A stretch of 7,623 bases of DNA, taken from assembly GCA_005777515.1 (NCBI GenBank), contig SXMA01000126.1, positions 1 through 7,623 of the forward strand. The letters run 5' to 3'. A program made the position numbers and the translations under genes. Under the pieces are notes generated by a model. It made no database searches, had not been told where the DNA came from, and saw nothing but the letters and a program-made list of their open reading frames with translations. Each line of letters opens with the position of its first letter. Position 1 is the first letter of the stretch. Of the stretch, positions 1 through 6,681 are shown piece after piece. Source of the DNA: Actinomycetota bacterium (GTDB taxonomy: Bacteria; Actinomycetota; Actinomycetes; Nanopelagicales; Nanopelagicaceae).

Positions 1-26
1 GGGTTCGAATCCCTCCGCCCCGACCA
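1..26 (+). tRNA. 3' end of a tRNA (probably tRNA-Pro), cut by window start
   Basis: The first bases give a T-arm and acceptor end: the GGG end of a T-stem, the T-loop TTCGAAT at 4-10, the 3' T-stem CCCTC at 11-15, the 3' acceptor strand CGCCCCG at 16-22, discriminator A at 23 and an encoded CCA at 24-26. The anticodon is outside the window. The acceptor strand predicts a 5' end starting CGGGGCG. A C1-G72 pair with discriminator A73 is the usual bacterial tRNA-Pro end, so proline is the best guess but unproven. The gene lies 32 nt upstream of the trigger factor start with no visible terminator between them. Confidence 0.85.
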
Positions 27-49
27 GATATACCTCTTTATCTTAAGTC

Positions 50-62
50 AGGAGCCATGTGA
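50..62 (+). promoter_or_regulatory. Shine-Dalgarno and overlapping ATG-TGA / GTG start of tig
   Basis: AGGAG at 50-54 is a clear Shine-Dalgarno. The ATG at 57-59 is followed at once by in-frame TGA at 60-62, so it cannot start a protein. The GTG at 59-61, sharing the G of that ATG, opens the trigger factor frame, and the encoded start (KSAVETISKTRV) matches actinobacterial trigger factors. The 4-nt gap from AGGAG to GTG is short. The result is a start-stop codon pair overlapping the true start. Confidence 0.7.
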
Positions 63-1345
63 AAAGCGCTGTTGAGACAATCTCAAAGACTCGAGTTCGT
101 ATTTTAATTGATGTCGATTTCACAGATCTTGAGCCACATATTAAGACGGCATATCAAAGCATTTCAGAGCGCATTGTCATTCCAGGCTTTCGCAAAGGAA
201 AAGTTCCAAGAGCGATGATTGATCAAAGAGTTGGCCGCGGAGCAGTCCTTGATGAAGCTATTAATAACGGCCTGCCAGAGTTTTATAGCCAGGCTGCTAG
301 AGAAAATGATCTTCTAGTTCTTGGCCGGCCAAGTGTTGATATCAAAGAGCTTAAGGACAATGAGGCGGTTAAATTTGAAGTTGAAGTAGATATTAGACCT
401 GAAGTTAGCCTGCCTGATTTTTCAAAGATTGAAATTAGCGTTGATGATGTAGCCGTTAGTGATGATGATGTGAAAGAGCAGATTGAAGCTTTGAGAATTC
501 GCTTTGGAACCCTTACAACTGTTGAAAAAGATGTTGAGAAGGGCGACTTTGTCACGATTGATTTAAGTGCGAAAGTTGATGGCGCAGAGATTGAGGGCGG
601 AAGTGCCAATGGCATCTCCTATGAAGTTGGCTCAAATCGCATGGTTGATGGCCTTGATGAAGCTTTAATTGGAATGAAGCTAGAGCAGGTAAAGAAATTT
701 AATACTCAATTAGTTGGAATGGATGAAGGTCAGAGCGGCGAGGTTGAGGTCACGCTGAGGGCTGTTAAAAAGCGTGAACTTCCTGAGCTAAACGATGAGT
801 TTGCAAAGCTTGCAAGTGAATTTGAAACACTTGCCGAGTTAGATGCCGATGTCAGGCAGCGCCTAACTCGCCTAAAGGCGATGGAGCAGGGCGCTCAAGC
901 AAGAGATAATCTCTTGAAATTGCTACTAGAAACAGTTGAAATTGCAGTTCCTGAAAATCTAGTAAAAGAAGAAGTAGATGCTCATCTGGAAAAAGAAAAT
1001 CGCTTGGAAGATAGCGATCATAGAAGTGAGGTAAGCCTTGAGATCACTAATTCTCTTAAAGCTGACTTCTTGCTGGACACAATTGTGAAGAATGAGGCAG
1101 TTCAAGTCTCTGAGGCAGAGCTCACCGAATACTTAATTAGAAGCGCTGCCAGATATCAGATGAGCCCTGATCAGTTTGCACAACAGATTTCTCAAGCTGG
1201 CCAGATTCATGCTCTGATGGCTGAGGTTGCAAGGAGCAAAGCCCTAGCTGTAGTTCTGGAGCGAGTTGGGGTTAAAGATGCCTCAGGTCGAAAAGTTGAT
1301 TTAGCTGCCCTTGCCCCAAAGCAAGAGAGTGGATCTGAGCAGTAG
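59..1345 (+). CDS. tig: Trigger factor, ribosome-associated chaperone / FKBP-type prolyl isomerase
   Basis: Trigger factor docks at the ribosomal exit tunnel and shields and helps fold nascent chains in the cytoplasm. The 428-residue product has the full three-domain layout and normal family length. Residues 1-115 are the ribosome-binding domain, with the signature GFRKGKVP at 43-50 that contacts ribosomal protein L23. About 160-237 is the FKBP-like domain, including GDFVTIDL at 162-169 and the segment around YEVGSNRMVDGLDEA at 188-202. About 240-405 is the helical chaperone domain, with the actinobacterial-type ELTEYLIRSAARYQMSPDQF near 354-373. A short polar tail follows. The GTG start is chosen by homology and the Shine-Dalgarno at 50-54. 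The gene begins the clp cluster, a usual actinobacterial arrangement. No key segment is missing. Confidence 0.97.
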   Translation: MKSAVETISKTRVRILIDVDFTDLEPHIKTAYQSISERIVIPGFRKGKVPRAMIDQRVGRGAVLDEAINNGLPEFYSQAARENDLLVLGRPSVDIKELKDNEAVKFEVEVDIRPEVSLPDFSKIEISVDDVAVSDDDVKEQIEALRIRFGTLTTVEKDVEKGDFVTIDLSAKVDGAEIEGGSANGISYEVGSNRMVDGLDEALIGMKLEQVKKFNTQLVGMDEGQSGEVEVTLRAVKKRELPELNDEFAKLASEFETLAELDADVRQRLTRLKAMEQGAQARDNLLKLLLETVEIAVPENLVKEEVDAHLEKENRLEDSDHRSEVSLEITNSLKADFLLDTIVKNEAVQVSEAELTEYLIRSAARYQMSPDQFAQQISQAGQIHALMAEVARSKALAVVLERVGVKDASGRKVDLAALAPKQESGSEQ

Positions 1346-1356
1346 TTTCTCTGCTC
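1337..1356 (+). repeat. Inverted repeat (6-bp stem, 8-nt loop) spanning the tig stop codon
   Basis: GAGCAG at 1337-1342 is the exact reverse complement of CTGCTC at 1351-1356, and the loop carries the TAG stop of tig (1343-1345). It could fold in RNA as a modest hairpin. No T-run follows directly; the nearest is TTTTT at 1374-1378, 18 nt away. It is therefore not a canonical intrinsic terminator, though weak attenuation or 3'-end protection of the tig message is possible. The repeat is directly visible; its function is inference. Confidence 0.45.
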
Positions 1357-1358
1357 TA

Positions 1359-1365
1359 AGCGAAC
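1359..1365 (-). promoter_or_regulatory. Candidate ClgR half-site upstream of clpP1
   Basis: AGCGAAC on the + strand is GTTCGCT on the - strand, an exact match to the conserved half of the actinobacterial ClgR operator as I recall it (GTTCGCT-N5-GCG). The partner triplet at the expected spacing reads CAG instead of GCG, so the site is incomplete. ClgR activates clpP1P2 in Streptomyces, Corynebacterium and Mycobacterium, and this site sits about 90 nt before the clpP1 start. Whether this organism encodes ClgR cannot be seen here. Confidence 0.35.
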
Positions 1366-1401
1366 AAACCACCTTTTTCGATATTGCAGGAAGCATTTTT
1401 C

Positions 1402-1407
1402 TAATCT
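1402..1407 (+). promoter_or_regulatory. Possible -10 element of a clpP1 promoter
   Basis: TAATCT fits the TAnnnT pattern of actinobacterial -10 elements, and no convincing -35 hexamer lies 16-19 nt upstream. A weak -35 would be expected if an activator bound upstream, and the candidate ClgR half-site would then fall near -50. Transcription would begin near 1414, giving a leader of about 40 nt. This is a pattern match in AT-rich DNA and could be chance. Confidence 0.2.
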
Positions 1408-1410
1408 TGG

Positions 1411-1423
1411 CGTTAGCCTAACG
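1411..1423. promoter_or_regulatory. 13-nt perfect palindrome, possible operator upstream of clpP1
   Basis: CGTTAG-C-CTAACG is a perfect inverted repeat around a single central base. With a one-base centre it cannot make a good RNA hairpin, which favours a DNA site for a dimeric regulator. The inner 11 bases (GTTAGCCTAAC) equal the core of the DtxR/IdeR iron-regulator consensus, while the outer arms do not match (13 of 19 positions overall). It lies 29 nt before the clpP1 start codon. The palindrome is certain; its use as an operator and the regulator's identity are inferred. Confidence 0.4.
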
Positions 1424-1441
1424 GACATAGAAATGTATATC

Positions 1442-1447
1442 AGGAGG
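1442..1447 (+). promoter_or_regulatory. Strong Shine-Dalgarno fixing the clpP1 GTG start
   Basis: AGGAGG, a full six-base match to the anti-Shine-Dalgarno, lies 5 nt before the GTG at 1453. It is the strongest ribosome binding site in the window and favours this start over the in-frame ATG at 1474, which lacks a comparable site. Confidence 0.8.
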
Positions 1448-1452
1448 AATTA

Positions 1453-2067
1453 GTGGAGCTCATAACCCCGGGTATGGCCAGTAGTCAAGGCGGCGGATTA
1501 GATGATCAGGTCTATAACCGATTACTAAAAGAGAGAATCATCTTTCTTGGTTCTGTGGTCGAAGACAGTATGGCCAATGCAATTGCTGCCCAGATGTTAT
1601 TACTTGCAGCAGAAGATCCTGATAAAGATATCTACCTCTACATTAATTCACCAGGCGGTTCAATCTCAGCCGGTATGGCGATCTATGACACTATGCAATA
1701 CATCAAAAACGATGTAGCAACAGTTGGTATGGGCCTTGCAGCTTCTATGGGCCAATTTCTGCTATGTGCTGGAGCTGCTGGAAAGCGCTACGCGCTGCCA
1801 CATGCTCGCATCATGATGCACCAACCATCAGGCGGAATTGGTGGAACAGCATCTGATATCAAGATTCAAGCAGAGCAGATGTCATTTACCAAGAAGAAGA
1901 TGGCAGAGTTAATTGCATTTCACACCGGCCAGAAGATGGAGACAATCACAGCAGATTCTGATCGTGATCGTTGGTTTAACGCCGAAGAGGCTAAGGAATA
2001 TGGCTTTGTTGATCATGTTGTTAAATCTGCAGGCCAAGTATCAGGAAGCGGTGGCACAGCGCGATGA
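1453..2067 (+). CDS. clpP1: ATP-dependent Clp protease proteolytic subunit 1
   Basis: This is a serine peptidase subunit of the Clp protease, which degrades unfolded, tagged and regulatory proteins handed over by ClpX or ClpC. The 204-residue protein has normal family length and a complete triad: Ser98 in GLAASMGQF, His123 in MMHQPSGG, and Asp172 in DSDRDRWF. The oligomer and handle-helix region is seen as [13 protein letters not shown] at 131-143. The sequence is of the actinobacterial ClpP1 type, as opposed to the ClpP2 type encoded next. In studied Actinobacteria the two form a mixed ClpP1P2 tetradecamer. The first roughly 15 residues, before [16 protein letters not shown], are probably propeptide or flexible N-terminal loop. 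The GTG start is set by AGGAGG 5 nt upstream. Its stop overlaps the clpP2 start by 4 nt (ATGA), implying coupled translation. Confidence 0.97.
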   Translation: MELITPGMASSQGGGLDDQVYNRLLKERIIFLGSVVEDSMANAIAAQMLLLAAEDPDKDIYLYINSPGGSISAGMAIYDTMQYIKNDVATVGMGLAASMGQFLLCAGAAGKRYALPHARIMMHQPSGGIGGTASDIKIQAEQMSFTKKKMAELIAFHTGQKMETITADSDRDRWFNAEEAKEYGFVDHVVKSAGQVSGSGGTAR

Positions 2068-2687
2068 AAATTAACGATATCGAGGGCCGTTATGTTCTTC
2101 CAACAATTGAGGAGAGAACTGCTTATGGTTATAAGCGTCTTGATCCTTACACCAAGTTATTTGAAGAGAGAATTATCTTTCTAGGCCAGGGAATCGATGA
2201 CACTGTGGCCAATGATGTGATGGCTCAGCTCTTGACTCTAGAATCAATGGATCCTGATAGAGACATCATGATGTATATCAATTCTCCTGGTGGCTCATTT
2301 ACCGCCCTAACTGCAATCTATGACACGATGCAGTTTGTTAGACCAGATGTCATGACAATTTGTCTTGGACAAGCTGCCTCTGCCGCTGCAGTTTTACTTG
2401 CCGGTGGAACTGCTGGAAAGCGTTATGCCCTGGAGCATTCAAGGATTTTGATTCACCAGCCATATAGCGAGGGTGGTGGTCAGGGCTCTGATATCGAGAT
2501 TCAAGCAAGAGAAGTCTTGCGGATGCGCGAATTACTTGAGGAGATTCTTGCCAAGCACTCTAAGAAGAGTAAAGAAGATATTGGTAAAGATATTGAGCGC
2601 GACAAGATTCTTACCGCAGCAGAAGCTGTTGAGTATGGGCTTGTTGATCAAATTCTTGCCTCAAGAAAAGCCTCCGTTACTAAGTAG
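2064..2687 (+). CDS. clpP2: ATP-dependent Clp protease proteolytic subunit 2
   Basis: This is the second Clp peptidase subunit and the expected partner of ClpP1 in a mixed double-heptamer. The 207-residue protein carries an intact triad: Ser106 in [11 protein letters not shown], His131 in [11 protein letters not shown], and Asp180 in IERDKIL. The N-terminal leader [20 protein letters not shown] (9-28) before [13 protein letters not shown] is typical of actinobacterial ClpP2 and is likely trimmed on maturation in part. In mycobacteria ClpX docks on the ClpP2 face; that is family knowledge, not visible here. The ATG overlaps the clpP1 TGA, and there is only a weak GGTGG at 2050-2054, so translation probably depends on ribosomes finishing clpP1. 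The 1:1 arrangement suits stoichiometric assembly. Confidence 0.97.
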   Translation: MKINDIEGRYVLPTIEERTAYGYKRLDPYTKLFEERIIFLGQGIDDTVANDVMAQLLTLESMDPDRDIMMYINSPGGSFTALTAIYDTMQFVRPDVMTICLGQAASAAAVLLAGGTAGKRYALEHSRILIHQPYSEGGGQGSDIEIQAREVLRMRELLEEILAKHSKKSKEDIGKDIERDKILTAAEAVEYGLVDQILASRKASVTK

Positions 2688-2725
2688 GGGCAATTACTCT
2701 CAGGGCGAACGCGGATAGCCATCTT

Positions 2726-2755
2726 TTGCTGGTCTAGAGGATTTATTCTTATCTT
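2726..2755 (+). promoter_or_regulatory. Possible weak promoter for clpX
   Basis: TTGCTG at 2726-2731 (3 of 6 to TTGACA) and TATCTT at 2750-2755 (4 of 6 to TATAAT, fits TAnnnT) are separated by 18 nt. Initiation would be expected near 2762, leaving a leader of about 20 nt before the TTG start of clpX. The 94-nt gap, long for this compact cluster, makes a separate promoter plausible, but the match is modest. Confidence 0.25.
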
Positions 2756-2768
2756 CTTCCCCTCTAGA
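2733..2768. repeat. Perfect 8-bp inverted repeat in the clpP2-clpX gap
   Basis: TCTAGAGG at 2733-2740 and CCTCTAGA at 2761-2768 are exact reverse complements separated by 20 nt of pyrimidine-rich sequence. Each arm itself contains the palindrome TCTAGA. No T-run follows, so it is not an intrinsic terminator. It may be a DNA operator pair flanking the candidate -10 at 2750-2755, or a leader hairpin occluding the clpX ribosome site at 2769-2775. The repeat is directly seen; the roles are inferred. Confidence 0.5.
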
Positions 2769-2781
2769 AAGTAGGCTCATC

Positions 2782-4068
2782 TTGACTCGCATCGGTGAAA
2801 GCGGCGATCTGCTTAAGTGTTCATTCTGTGGCAAGACTCAGAAGCAAGTTAAGAAGTTAATTGCTGGTCCTGGCGTCTACATCTGCGATGAATGTATCGA
2901 TCTCTGTAATGAGATTATCGAGGATGAGTTAAGCGAAGCGAGCTCTGCTGGGATTCAAGAGCTTCCAAAACCACAAGAGATATATGAGTTTTTAGATCAG
3001 TATGTGATTGGCCAAGATAGAGCAAAGAAGTCGCTCTCGGTTGCGGTCTATAACCACTATAAGAGAATAAAAGGACCAGATCGCCGTATTGAAGATGGCG
3101 TGGAATTATCAAAGAGCAATATCTTGCTGCTTGGCCCAACCGGATGTGGCAAGACTCTGCTAGCTCAAACTCTGGCTCGCATGCTAAATGTTCCTTTTGC
3201 AATTGCAGATGCGACAGCTCTAACGGAGGCCGGTTATGTTGGTGAAGATGTTGAGAACATTCTGCTTAAGTTGATTCAAGCAGCTGACTTTGATGTTAAG
3301 AAGGCAGAGACTGGAATTATCTACATCGATGAAATCGATAAGGTGGCGAGAAAGAGTGAGAATCCATCAATCACAAGAGATGTTTCAGGCGAGGGAGTTC
3401 AGCAAGCACTGCTGAAAATTCTTGAGGGAACTACCGCCTCTGTTCCACCGCAGGGAGGAAGAAAGCACCCTCATCAGGAATTTATTCAAATCGACACCAG
3501 CAATGTGCTCTTCATTGTTGGTGGCGCTTTTGCAGGTCTTGAAAAAATTATTGAAAACCGCAAAGGCAAAGCTGGCGTTGGCTTTAATGCCACGCTGCAG
3601 AGCGAGAAAGATAAGAAATCCCAAGATTTATTTGCAGATGTTATGCCAGAGGACCTCCTTAAATTTGGCATGATTCCAGAGTTCATCGGCCGTCTTCCAA
3701 TTGTGACCTCTGTGGAATCCTTGGATCGGGCCGCACTTCTTAAGATTCTCACCGAGCCAAAGAATGCACTGGTTAAGCAATATCAGCATCTCTTTGAGAT
3801 GGATGATGTGGAGTTTGAAATTACCGAAGAGGCGCTTGAAGTTGTAGCAGATCAGGCAATTGCCAGGGGAACTGGCGCAAGAGGACTTAGGGCAATTATG
3901 GAAGAGGTTCTGCTTCCTGTGATGTATGAGGTGCCAAGCAGAAAAGAAGTTGGCAAAGTTCTAATCACCCCTGAGGTAATTAGTAAGAAAGCAGCGCCAA
4001 AATATCTCGAGCGCGGACCAAATAACCCAAAGCGTTCGACTAAACGAGGCGAAGAGAAGACCGCGTAA
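2782..4068 (+). CDS. clpX: ATP-dependent Clp protease ATP-binding subunit ClpX
   Basis: ClpX is a hexameric AAA+ unfoldase that recognises tagged substrates and threads them into ClpP. The 428-residue protein is complete. An N-terminal four-cysteine zinc-binding domain (Cys13, Cys16, Cys35, Cys38) serves substrate and adaptor binding. Walker A is GPTGCGKT at 118-125, the pore-1 loop GYVG at 151-154 and Walker B IIYIDEID at 179-186. The RKH loop is at 227-229, and the ClpP-docking IGF-type loop appears as VGF at 266-268. The sensor-2 motif GTGARGLR is at 363-370. A short basic tail follows LERG. The start is TTG, supported by the family N-terminus ([17 protein letters not shown]) and by AAGTAGG at 2769-2775, six nt upstream. 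Tandem stops TAATAA end it. It follows the two peptidase genes it works with. Confidence 0.97.
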   Translation: MTRIGESGDLLKCSFCGKTQKQVKKLIAGPGVYICDECIDLCNEIIEDELSEASSAGIQELPKPQEIYEFLDQYVIGQDRAKKSLSVAVYNHYKRIKGPDRRIEDGVELSKSNILLLGPTGCGKTLLAQTLARMLNVPFAIADATALTEAGYVGEDVENILLKLIQAADFDVKKAETGIIYIDEIDKVARKSENPSITRDVSGEGVQQALLKILEGTTASVPPQGGRKHPHQEFIQIDTSNVLFIVGGAFAGLEKIIENRKGKAGVGFNATLQSEKDKKSQDLFADVMPEDLLKFGMIPEFIGRLPIVTSVESLDRAALLKILTEPKNALVKQYQHLFEMDDVEFEITEEALEVVADQAIARGTGARGLRAIMEEVLLPVMYEVPSRKEVGKVLITPEVISKKAAPKYLERGPNNPKRSTKRGEEKTA

Positions 4069-4090
4069 TAATCGGTAGTATCTACATCTT

Positions 4091-6679
4091 ATGTCTGAGC
4101 TACCTGCGCAATTTGATCCAAGCCAGATTGAATCTGAGCTATATCAAAAGTGGCTTAGCGCTGGATATTTCACAGCGAATGCAGATTCGGGTAAAGAACC
4201 TTTCTCAATAGTTATCCCGCCACCAAATGTCACAGGCAGTCTCCACATTGGCCATGCGCTAGATCATTCGATACAAGATTTATTAAGTCGAATGAAGCGG
4301 ATGAAAGGCTTTGAAGTTCTATGGCTGCCTGGCATGGATCATGCTGGAATCGCAACCCAAAACGTTGTTGAGAAACAATTAGCAGCAACGGGAGTAAGCA
4401 GACATGATTTAGGAAGAGAAGAGTTTGTAAAAAGAGTTTGGAAGTGGAAAGAGGAATCAGGCGGGGCAATCTTGGGTCAGATGAAACGCCTAGGAGATAG
4501 CGTTGATTGGTCGCGCGAGAGATTCACAATGGACCAAGGCCTATCTGATGCAGTATTAACGATCTTTAAGCAGCTCTTTGATGCAGGATTGATTTATCGA
4601 GCAGAGAAGATTATCAATTGGTGCCCACGTTGCTTAACTGCGCTCTCTGATATTGAAGTTGAACATAGCGACGATGCCGGAGAGTTTGTGCAGGTGAGAT
4701 ATGGCGATGATGAGGTGAGTATTGCTGTTGCCACAACCCGCCCTGAAACCATGCTTGGCGATGGCGCAGTTGCAGTTAATCCAAAAGATGAGCGCTATAA
4801 GCACCTCATTGGTAAATCAGTTCTTCTTCCCCTAGTTAATCGCATGATTCCAATCATCGCTGATGAGCTAGTTGAACCTGACTTTGGAACTGGGGCAGTT
4901 AAAGTTACAGCTGCCCATGATCCAAATGACTTCGAGATGGGAATGCGCCATAACGTTCCGCTAATTGTGATCATGAATGAAGCTGGAGTTATGGAGGGAA
5001 CAGGCACTGAATTTGATGGCATGGATCGCTTTGATGCAAGAGTTGCTGTAGTTGAAAAACTTCGCCAGATGGGAAGAGTTGTCTCTGAGAAGCGACCATA
5101 CATTCACGCCGTTGGCCATTGCTCTCGCTGTGAAACAACAGTTGAGCCTCGTTTATCTAAGCAGTGGTTTGTCAAAGTTGCTCCTCTCGCTAAGGCTGCA
5201 GCAGATGCAGTTCGTGATGGAAGAGTAAAGATTGATCCAGAATCTATGGAGCCAAGATATTTTGAGTGGGTCGATAACATGCACGACTGGTGCATCTCAC
5301 GACAGCTCTGGTGGGGACACCGCATCCCAGTTTGGTATGGCCCAGATGGGGATGTAATTGTCTTAGGTCCAAACCAGAGCGCTCCTAAGGGGTATGAACA
5401 AGATCCTGATGTTTTAGATACTTGGTTTTCCTCCGCGCTCTGGCCATTTTCAACTCTTGGTTGGCCGAATAAGAGTGATGATTTAAAGAAGTTTTATCCC
5501 ACCAGCGTATTAGTAACCGGCTATGACATTCTATTTTTCTGGGTAGTAAGAATGATGTTATTTGGCTTATTCGCTATGGATGGAGTTGCTCCCTTTAAAG
5601 TCATTGCTCTGCATGGCTTAGTTCGAGATAAGCATGGTAAGAAGATGAGTAAATCTCGGGGAAATACGGTAGACCCATTGGAGTTTATGGATAAGTATGG
5701 CTCTGATGCGTTGCGCTTTACCTTGGTGCGTGGAGCAAATCCTGGAACAGATCAAGCACTTGCTGAGGAGTGGATAGCAGGGTCTAGAAACTTTGCTACA
5801 AAAGTTTGGAACGCTGCGCGCTTTGCCATGATCAATGGCGCGCATGTAAATGGCGAGCTACCAGATAGATCTGCGCTAAACCATATTGATCGCTGGATTT
5901 TAAATCGTCTCGATAGCACGATTGCTAGCGCTGATAAGGGCTATGAAGCTTTTGAGTTTGCTAAAGCCAGTGAGGAGATCTATCACTTTGCTTGGGATGA
6001 TCTATGTGATTGGTATTTAGAGCTAATTAAAGAGAGCTTTGCCAAAGGCGGAGAGCAGGCTGATAAGAGCCGCAGGGTTTTAGGTCATGTTCTAGACCAA
6101 CTACTCCGTCTCATGCATCCTTCTATGCCATTTATCACTGAAACCATCTGGTGTGAATTAACTGGGGGAGAATCACTTGTCATTGCCAAATGGCCCGCAG
6201 TAAGTAAAGCCGCGCCGGATGCTGCAGCCAATAAAGTAGTTGGAGATATGCAAGTTCTTATTACTGAGATTAGAAGATTTAGAAGTGAGCAGGGGATTAA
6301 AACTTCGGCAAGAATTAATGCTCAAATTTCAGGTTTAACAGGAGATCTACTTAATTATGAAGATGCAATCAGATTCTTAGTTCGCCTCGATAAGCCAGGA
6401 AGTGATTTCAAAGAGAGCGCAAGGATTGAAATCGGCAAATTTAGTATCGCTTTTGACCTTAGGGGAGCAATCGATGTTAAGGCCGAGCGAGCACGGCTAA
6501 GTAAAGATCTTGAGAATATAAAGAAGGATTTGCAGAGCGCAGTTGTTAAGTTAGAAAATGAAAACTTTATGGCTAAAGCACCTATGGAAGTAGTCAAAGA
6601 AATTAGAGAGCGAATGGAATTTTGCGAGAGTGAGATAACTCGAATCAACACACTTCTTGCTGCGCTTCCAAAAGAATAA
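4091..6679 (+). CDS. valS: Valyl-tRNA synthetase
   Basis: This class I aminoacyl-tRNA synthetase charges tRNA-Val and edits misactivated threonine. Its 862 residues make it a compact bacterial form (the E. coli enzyme is about 950), yet all domains are present. PPPNVTG at 43-49 and HIGH at 52-55 start the Rossmann fold. The CP1 editing domain carries TTRPETMLGD at 215-224 and AAHDPNDFE at 274-282. Cys pairs 178/181 and 344/347 look like zinc knuckles. CISRQLWWGHRIPVWY lies at 401-416, DTWFSSALWPFSTLGWP at 443-459 and KMSKS at 518-522. The anticodon-binding domain begins near 600, and a C-terminal tRNA-binding coiled coil spans about 797-858. The DTWFSSALWPF context and the editing motifs favour ValRS over IleRS or LeuRS. 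It starts 22 nt after clpX with only a weak GGTAG 12 nt upstream, so it is probably cotranscribed. Confidence 0.97.
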   Translation: MSELPAQFDPSQIESELYQKWLSAGYFTANADSGKEPFSIVIPPPNVTGSLHIGHALDHSIQDLLSRMKRMKGFEVLWLPGMDHAGIATQNVVEKQLAATGVSRHDLGREEFVKRVWKWKEESGGAILGQMKRLGDSVDWSRERFTMDQGLSDAVLTIFKQLFDAGLIYRAEKIINWCPRCLTALSDIEVEHSDDAGEFVQVRYGDDEVSIAVATTRPETMLGDGAVAVNPKDERYKHLIGKSVLLPLVNRMIPIIADELVEPDFGTGAVKVTAAHDPNDFEMGMRHNVPLIVIMNEAGVMEGTGTEFDGMDRFDARVAVVEKLRQMGRVVSEKRPYIHAVGHCSRCETTVEPRLSKQWFVKVAPLAKAAADAVRDGRVKIDPESMEPRYFEWVDNMHDWCISRQLWWGHRIPVWYGPDGDVIVLGPNQSAPKGYEQDPDVLDTWFSSALWPFSTLGWPNKSDDLKKFYPTSVLVTGYDILFFWVVRMMLFGLFAMDGVAPFKVIALHGLVRDKHGKKMSKSRGNTVDPLEFMDKYGSDALRFTLVRGANPGTDQALAEEWIAGSRNFATKVWNAARFAMINGAHVNGELPDRSALNHIDRWILNRLDSTIASADKGYEAFEFAKASEEIYHFAWDDLCDWYLELIKESFAKGGEQADKSRRVLGHVLDQLLRLMHPSMPFITETIWCELTGGESLVIAKWPAVSKAAPDAAANKVVGDMQVLITEIRRFRSEQGIKTSARINAQISGLTGDLLNYEDAIRFLVRLDKPGSDFKESARIEIGKFSIAFDLRGAIDVKAERARLSKDLENIKKDLQSAVVKLENENFMAKAPMEVVKEIRERMEFCESEITRINTLLAALPKE

Positions 6680-6681
6680 AG

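Noticed and set aside
27..58. Possible tig promoter with TATACC (29-34) as -10 and TTCGAA in the tRNA T-arm (4-9) as -35
   Set aside because: The -35 would be a universally conserved tRNA sequence, the spacer is 19 nt and the -10 match is poor. Nothing distinguishes it from chance.
1385..1400. TGC-AGGAA-GCA followed by TTTTT, resembling a small intrinsic terminator between tig and clpP1
   Set aside because: The stem is only 3 bp and cannot be extended, so it is too weak to act as a terminator.
2704..2710. GGCGAAC as a full second ClgR operator upstream of clpX
   Set aside because: Only the GCGAAC core matches; the partner triplet at the expected spacing (ACT) does not fit. It is kept only as a supporting remark, not as a feature.
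2473..2718. A + strand open frame overlapping the end of clpP2 in another frame
   Set aside because: It lies almost wholly within clpP2, its product resembles nothing I recognise, and it has no credible ribosome site. It is a frame shadow.
2915..3202. Antisense open frames inside clpX, and similar ones in tig, valS and folC
   Set aside because: Their translations are low-complexity Ser/Leu/Arg-rich products typical of reverse-complement reading of conserved genes. They lack ribosome sites and each sits entirely opposite a well-supported gene.
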